NCBI GenBank assembly: GCA_018669975.1
Contig: JABHSK010000001.1
Location: 1-64,000, forward strand
DNA from: Candidatus Parcubacteria bacterium
Lineage (GTDB): Bacteria > Patescibacteria > ABY1 > UBA1558 > GWA2-36-10
Reading direction: 5' to 3'
DNA: 64,000 nucleotides
Below, piece after piece: positions 59,936-64,000 of the stretch. Under the pieces are notes generated by a model, which was not told where the DNA came from, searched no databases, and saw only the letters and a program-made list of their open reading frames with translations. A program made the translations under genes and the position numbers. The stretch's first letter is position 1. Each line of letters starts with the position of its first letter.

Positions 59936-61840
59936 TTATTTAGAAAAATACCACTCCATAAACTCCCTAACAATAGTGACTGCCAAGCCTCTGTCTCCAC
60001 CTTCTTCAACTAAGGCTACTACCACAATTTTGGCATCGTCATAGGGAGCAAATGCGGCAAACCAAGAATGAGGTGTTTTGTTGCGGTTAAACTGGGCCGT
60101 ACCTGTTTTTCCAGCAACTTTTACCGGTACAGACTGTAAACTTTGAGCAGTACCATCGGTAACAGCCATCCTCAAACCCCTTCTTATAGTATTTAAGTTA
60201 TCAGATGAAATAATATTCGTCAAAGCTATCTGAGGCTCAATAACGGTAATATTCTGATTTTCTGTAGTTTCCTTAACAAAATGGGGCTGATAGGCTGTGC
60301 CATCATTGGCAAAATAGGACATTAACACTCCTGCTTGTAGTGGTGTAGATAGCATGTAACCCTGACCAATAGACAGATTATAGGTATCACCTAAATACCA
60401 TCTTTCTCCAAAGGTTTCTTGTTTCCAGTCTTTACTCGGTAAAAAACCATCCACCTCACCAGTCAAATCAATGTTTGTCACCGTGCCTAATCCAAATTTT
60501 TGAGCATAGGCAACTATTTTGTCAGCTCCCAAACCTAAACTGAGCCATTGATTATTACCACCGCCAATTGAGTAAAAGAAAGTGTTAACTGAATCTGCTA
60601 AGGCCCAATAAATATCAGTTAGCCCATGACCACTTAATCGCCAGTCTGGAAAAAAACTATTACCAACCTCTATACCCCCTGTACTACGCACTGTAAAATT
60701 TCTATCAATTACTCCCTCTTCTAGAGCAGCGGAAGCAACGATGGTTTTAAAAATCGAGCCCATGGGATAAGCACCGCCTATAACTCTATTTAATAAGGGT
60801 TTATTTTCATCATTAATAATTTTGTTATAATCTTCCTTATTTAAAATAGTTGTAAAAATATTACTATCAAAAGTCGGCAAACTACCCATGGCTAACACTC
60901 CTCCATCCTCTACATCAAGAACCACTGCTGCCATCTTGGGTAAATCATAACGAGCAGCATTATCAAGCATAATCTGATGCAATTTTTCTTGAGCTTTAGA
61001 ATCTATTGTTAAAACTAGTTCTCCGCCATCCTCTGGATCACTCATAGACAAAATACTCTTTTCTCTAAATAAAGCGTCTACTTCTATTTCTCTGATCCCA
61101 TCCCTTCCTTTGAGAGTAGTCTCATACATGTACTCTAGACCAGTTTTACCAATACGATCGTTAAAACCATAGCGACGGTCTTTAATATCCTCATCGGTAA
61201 CAGCGCCTAAGAAACCAATCATGTGTGACATGCCCAAATTTTCTAAATATTGACGCCTCGGCTCATGTCGAACATTAAGACTAGGTTGCTCTTCTGATAA
61301 AATCATCAATCTAATGGCCGCCTCATATGAAACATTTTCATAAACCAAAACTTTGTCTGCCTCAACGTTGCCCTCCTCTATTCTAATCTCTATTTCACCT
61401 TCCTCTAACTCTAAAATTTTACTAACCTCATTAAACATCTTTTGTTTAGCTAGTTCATCCTCTGGTATGGCAGCTGGTACTATATATAAGAAAAAATAAG
61501 ATATATTTTTTACCATTAAATTACCAAAACGATCATAAATAAGCCCTCGATTGGCCTTAATAACATCTGAACGAATACGATTGCCTTCTGCTACATCACG
61601 ATAATAGGACCCCCTAATCATTTGCAAATATACTGCCCTAGTAAATAAAACAAATAACAACACACTAAAAAGTAAGAATAAAATTCTAATTCTTTCATTA
61701 GAAAAAAATCTTCCCAGTTGTTGAGATTTTCCTACATCATCAACATTTAGATAGTCACCACTATTCCTATCATTAAGAAAATTATTTATACTAGAGTCGC
61801 GTACAGAACCCTCTTGAATTTTAAAAGGATTGTCTTTCAT
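59936..61840 (-). CDS. mrdA: Penicillin-binding protein 2 (MrdA)
   Basis: The protein has 634 residues. One N-terminal TM (about 50-70) and the pedestal domain with LEYMYETTLKGRDG precede the transpeptidase domain: SxxK in MGSIFKTIVA, SxN in SVNTFF, and KTG in VAGKTGTAQF. It cross-links peptidoglycan in the elongasome with MreBCD. It starts inside the mreD 3' end (20-nt overlap). RodA is not in the window. Confidence 0.95.
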   Translation of the reverse strand: MKDNPFKIQEGSVRDSSINNFLNDRNSGDYLNVDDVGKSQQLGRFFSNERIRILFLLFSVLLFVLFTRAVYLQMIRGSYYRDVAEGNRIRSDVIKANRGLIYDRFGNLMVKNISYFFLYIVPAAIPEDELAKQKMFNEVSKILELEEGEIEIRIEEGNVEADKVLVYENVSYEAAIRLMILSEEQPSLNVRHEPRRQYLENLGMSHMIGFLGAVTDEDIKDRRYGFNDRIGKTGLEYMYETTLKGRDGIREIEVDALFREKSILSMSDPEDGGELVLTIDSKAQEKLHQIMLDNAARYDLPKMAAVVLDVEDGGVLAMGSLPTFDSNIFTTILNKEDYNKIINDENKPLLNRVIGGAYPMGSIFKTIVASAALEEGVIDRNFTVRSTGGIEVGNSFFPDWRLSGHGLTDIYWALADSVNTFFYSIGGGNNQWLSLGLGADKIVAYAQKFGLGTVTNIDLTGEVDGFLPSKDWKQETFGERWYLGDTYNLSIGQGYMLSTPLQAGVLMSYFANDGTAYQPHFVKETTENQNITVIEPQIALTNIISSDNLNTIRRGLRMAVTDGTAQSLQSVPVKVAGKTGTAQFNRNKTPHSWFAAFAPYDDAKIVVVALVEEGGDRGLAVTIVREFMEWYFSK

Positions 61841-62321
61841 GTTTCTTTGTGTGTAAATTGAAATACAATAAATGCAAAAAAATAACCACCCCTATGTTTA
61901 CTAGAAACATCTTCAACATAGGCATAAACATTTGTTTTTGAAATGTATACAGTTCCCAGCTAAACATAAAATTGGCTAAATAAAATAATAACCAAAAAAT
62001 AACAAAAGCTAGAATAGTCAACAAAATAATTGTTAAAATATTTTTTGAGGTTAGAATGGTTAATTGTAAACTACGCAATATAAAAATTATGATTAAAAAA
62101 ATAATAGTATGTAAACCAAATACTCCTGTAAATGAGTCGACAAATAAACCAGCTAGAAAAGCAAAACCATAATAAACCCAGCGTTCTTCCGTATTATAAT
62201 AAGCCAACAAGGTGACTATCAAAAATGGCTGCACGTATTGCCAACCATTATCATAAAAATTTAGTACGGTAAAAAAATAAACCGCCACCAAAAATATTAA
62301 CATTAAAAGTAAATACCTCAT
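61821..62321 (-). CDS. mreD: Rod shape-determining protein MreD
   Basis: The product has 166 residues and five hydrophobic helices, with the polar GFAFLAGLFVDSFTGVFGLH loop (residues of about 53-72) typical of MreD. Sequence identity in this family is low, so the call rests on size, topology and position between mreC and mrdA. It overlaps mreC by 4 nt (ATGA). Confidence 0.88.
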   Translation of the reverse strand: MRYLLLMLIFLVAVYFFTVLNFYDNGWQYVQPFLIVTLLAYYNTEERWVYYGFAFLAGLFVDSFTGVFGLHTIIFLIIIFILRSLQLTILTSKNILTIILLTILAFVIFWLLFYLANFMFSWELYTFQKQMFMPMLKMFLVNIGVVIFLHLLYFNLHTKKHERQSF

Positions 62322-63058
62322 AATGAGTCTATCACTGCTACTATAGATAAAGTATTATAATCAACTATTGGTGATATAGACGCCTCCTTAAATAATTCTT
62401 CCTGTGAAAAGTTAACCTCCTCAACCACACCAACAACCAATCCTGGCGGAATATTAACATCTAAATCGGCTGTAACTACTAAATCGTTCTTTTTAATTTC
62501 GTGATCCTGGGGAACATAATTCAGGTTCATAGTTAAACCCAAAGAACCAGTCAACAAACCAGAGACTTTTAAACCCTTACCTGTTTTGATTGCTAATTTA
62601 CTAAAATTATCAGCTAACAACCTAACCTTGGAAGAATCTATACCAACATCAATAACTTTACCAACGATTATACCATTGTTGATTACTACGGCCTGGCCAA
62701 GCTCTATATTTTGTCCTCTGCCAGCATCTATAATCAAAATATTACGATTAGCTGGATCACGACTCAATATATTAGCTACCACCAAGCTGTATTCTTTTTC
62801 TTTTTTAAAAGATAATAATTCTTTAAGTTGTTGATTCTCCTCAGCTAGTGTTTTTAATCGGTTGTTCTCTGCTAAAAGGTTTTTATATTCTTCTTCTAAA
62901 TTGTCTGGTTTAGTCAACAAACTATTGATAGCGCTCTGCGGAGCCAACCAAGATCTAAAAACTACCCCTAAATCAAAAATTTGCCCATTTTTAAATAAAA
63001 TAAGTAGGGCAATTATTACCAAAAACAGTAAAAAAATTTTTAGGTTTTGTCTAAGCAT
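62318..63058 (-). CDS. mreC: Rod shape-determining protein MreC
   Basis: The product has 246 residues. One N-terminal TM (about 8-22) is followed by a coiled coil (about 50-85) and a beta-barrel domain with NILIIDAGRGQNIELGQAVVINNGIIVGKV and the end NTLSIVAVIDSL. It bridges MreB/D to the penicillin-binding proteins outside the membrane. It starts 9 nt after the mreB1 stop. Confidence 0.94.
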   Translation of the reverse strand: MLRQNLKIFLLFLVIIALLILFKNGQIFDLGVVFRSWLAPQSAINSLLTKPDNLEEEYKNLLAENNRLKTLAEENQQLKELLSFKKEKEYSLVVANILSRDPANRNILIIDAGRGQNIELGQAVVINNGIIVGKVIDVGIDSSKVRLLADNFSKLAIKTGKGLKVSGLLTGSLGLTMNLNYVPQDHEIKKNDLVVTADLDVNIPPGLVVGVVEEVNFSQEELFKEASISPIVDYNTLSIVAVIDSL

Positions 63059-63067
63059 AGTCTAAGT

Positions 63068-64000
63068 TTAGCTTAAACCTGAATCTTTTGTTGAAGGCAA
63101 AATGATATCTTTCAAATTATTAAGATCATCCAGTACTTTACCAGTACCACGTACTACTGCTGTCAACGGCTCATCAGTAATATGTACTGGCATTTTTGTC
63201 TCTTGAGATATCAAAGTATCCAAACCTCTAAGTAAGGCTCCACCACCGGTAAGAACCATGCCTTTTTCATATAAATCCGCTACTAATTCTGGAGGTGTGT
63301 TCTCAATAGTAGCTTTGATGTTATCCACTATTAATTTAATTGGTTTAGTAATTGCCTCCCGTATATTAGAATCTGTTATTTTTATTTCTTTTGGTAAACC
63401 AGTAAGTAAATCACGACCTCTCATAATAGTCTCTATGGGTTCATTTAAAGGCAAGACAGATGCGGTTTGAATCTTTATTTTTTCTGCGGTACGTTCTCCT
63501 AATAAAATATTAAATTTATCACGAGCATATTGAATAATTGCTTCATTAAGTTTATCGCCAGCCAGCTTAAGTGCTTTCCAGGAAACAACCCCACCTAAAG
63601 AAATAACAGCTATTTCAGTAGTACCACCACCAATATCTACTATCATACTACCAGTGGCCTCCTGAATCGGTAAGCCAGCCCCAATAGCAGAAGCCATTGG
63701 CTCCTCAATCAACAGAACTTGAGAGGCACCAGCACCCATGACAGCGTCTTCAACAGCCTTTCTCTCTACTTCTGTCACATCCAATGGAATAGCAATTACC
63801 ACCCTTGGTCGAGGCATAAGAGTAAAAGACTCACGATGTACTTTTTCAATAAAGTGCTTAATCATTTTTTCTGAAACTTCAAAATCAGAAATAACACCAT
63901 CAATCAAAGGACGAGTAACCGAAATATGCGTTGGTGTTTTTCCAAGCATAATTTTGGCATCTTCACCAACAGCCAAAATCTTTTCGTTCCTATTATTAAT
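63068..64000 (-). CDS. mreB: MreB actin-like shape protein (first copy), 5' end beyond window
   Basis: The frame stays open to the last base of the window, so about 30-40 N-terminal residues including the phosphate-1 loop are missing. The visible part holds IVDIGGGTTEIAVISLGG, the GERTAEKIKI segment and VLTGGGALLRGLD. It is the first gene of the mreB-mreC-mreD-mrdA series. The TTG at 63976 codes an internal Leu and is not a start. Confidence 0.95.
   Translation of the reverse strand: MNNRNEKILAVGEDAKIMLGKTPTHISVTRPLIDGVISDFEVSEKMIKHFIEKVHRESFTLMPRPRVVIAIPLDVTEVERKAVEDAVMGAGASQVLLIEEPMASAIGAGLPIQEATGSMIVDIGGGTTEIAVISLGGVVSWKALKLAGDKLNEAIIQYARDKFNILLGERTAEKIKIQTASVLPLNEPIETIMRGRDLLTGLPKEIKITDSNIREAITKPIKLIVDNIKATIENTPPELVADLYEKGMVLTGGGALLRGLDTLISQETKMPVHITDEPLTAVVRGTGKVLDDLNNLKDIILPSTKDSGLS

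Noticed and set aside
1..64000. CRISPR arrays, transposons, prophage or integron attC sites
   Set aside because: No regularly spaced direct repeats, transposase, integrase, recombinase or phage structural genes were seen. The small orphan units resemble gene cassettes in layout, but no shared recombination site flanks them.

Overview
The window (about 36% GC by eye) looks like a chromosome segment of a Candidate Phyla Radiation (Patescibacteria) bacterium. Supporting signs are a secreted DUF4012 protein beside glycosyltransferases and MurJ, HerA/VirB4-like ATPases with a paired membrane domain in both split and fused form, a VirB2/TrbC-like pilin, an archaeal-type AMP phosphorylase, a lone [FeFe] hydrogenase with a NuoF-like partner, and many compact SD-less genes. 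UGA is used as a stop, so this is not a UGA-recoding lineage. A placement near Falkowbacteria/Kuenenbacteria-type groups is only a guess. I see no CRISPR array, transposase, integrase or prophage. No stretch longer than 300 bases is empty.

Layout. 1-0.25 kb: a structured, GC-richer element. 0.25-8.6 kb: mostly single genes on both strands (GreA-like factor, NYN nuclease, cysteine hydrolase, CorA, MFS, anchored or lipoproteins). 8.7-12.6 kb: a metal/redox operon (DUF5320, DUF134, ZIP transporter, thioredoxin, thioredoxin-CcdA fusion, YibE/F). 12.7-15.7 kb: TspO-like protein, mnmA, small proteins. 15.8-20.4 kb: plus-strand small orphan genes around clpB. 20.4-27 kb: Nudix, AMP phosphorylase, split secretion ATPase pair, sigma4-HARE regulator. 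27.1-34.1 kb: secF/secD (with an embedded parvulin), ddl, beta-propeller protein, uppS. 34.2-39.6 kb: hydrogenase operon, site-2 protease, pilin. 39.7-45.6 kb: tRNA-Gln, dnaX, fused ATPase. 45.7-56.4 kb: lepA, murJ, DUF4012 and a glycan operon. 56.5-64 kb: rnpB, a glycosyltransferase, mreB2, greA, mrdA, mreD, mreC and a second mreB cut by the window end.

Expression architecture is the most distinctive feature. One class of genes has a spaced TTGACA-N17-TAnnnT promoter; the protein genes in it also carry a strong AGGAGG site, a short and often unrecognised product, and usually their own terminator. The other class, mainly housekeeping minus-strand genes, uses extended -10 elements (TGnTAnnnT), often abutting the preceding terminator's T-tract, and has A-rich leaders without an SD, or none. 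In several cases the -10 sits 6-7 nt from the ATG, which predicts leaderless mRNAs.

The genes together cover envelope building (Mre-PBP2, MurJ, UppS, Ddl, lipid-linked glycan assembly), protein export (SecDF, site-2 protease), a type IV-like secretion or pilus machine, nucleotide salvage, hydrogen metabolism and metal/thiol handling.
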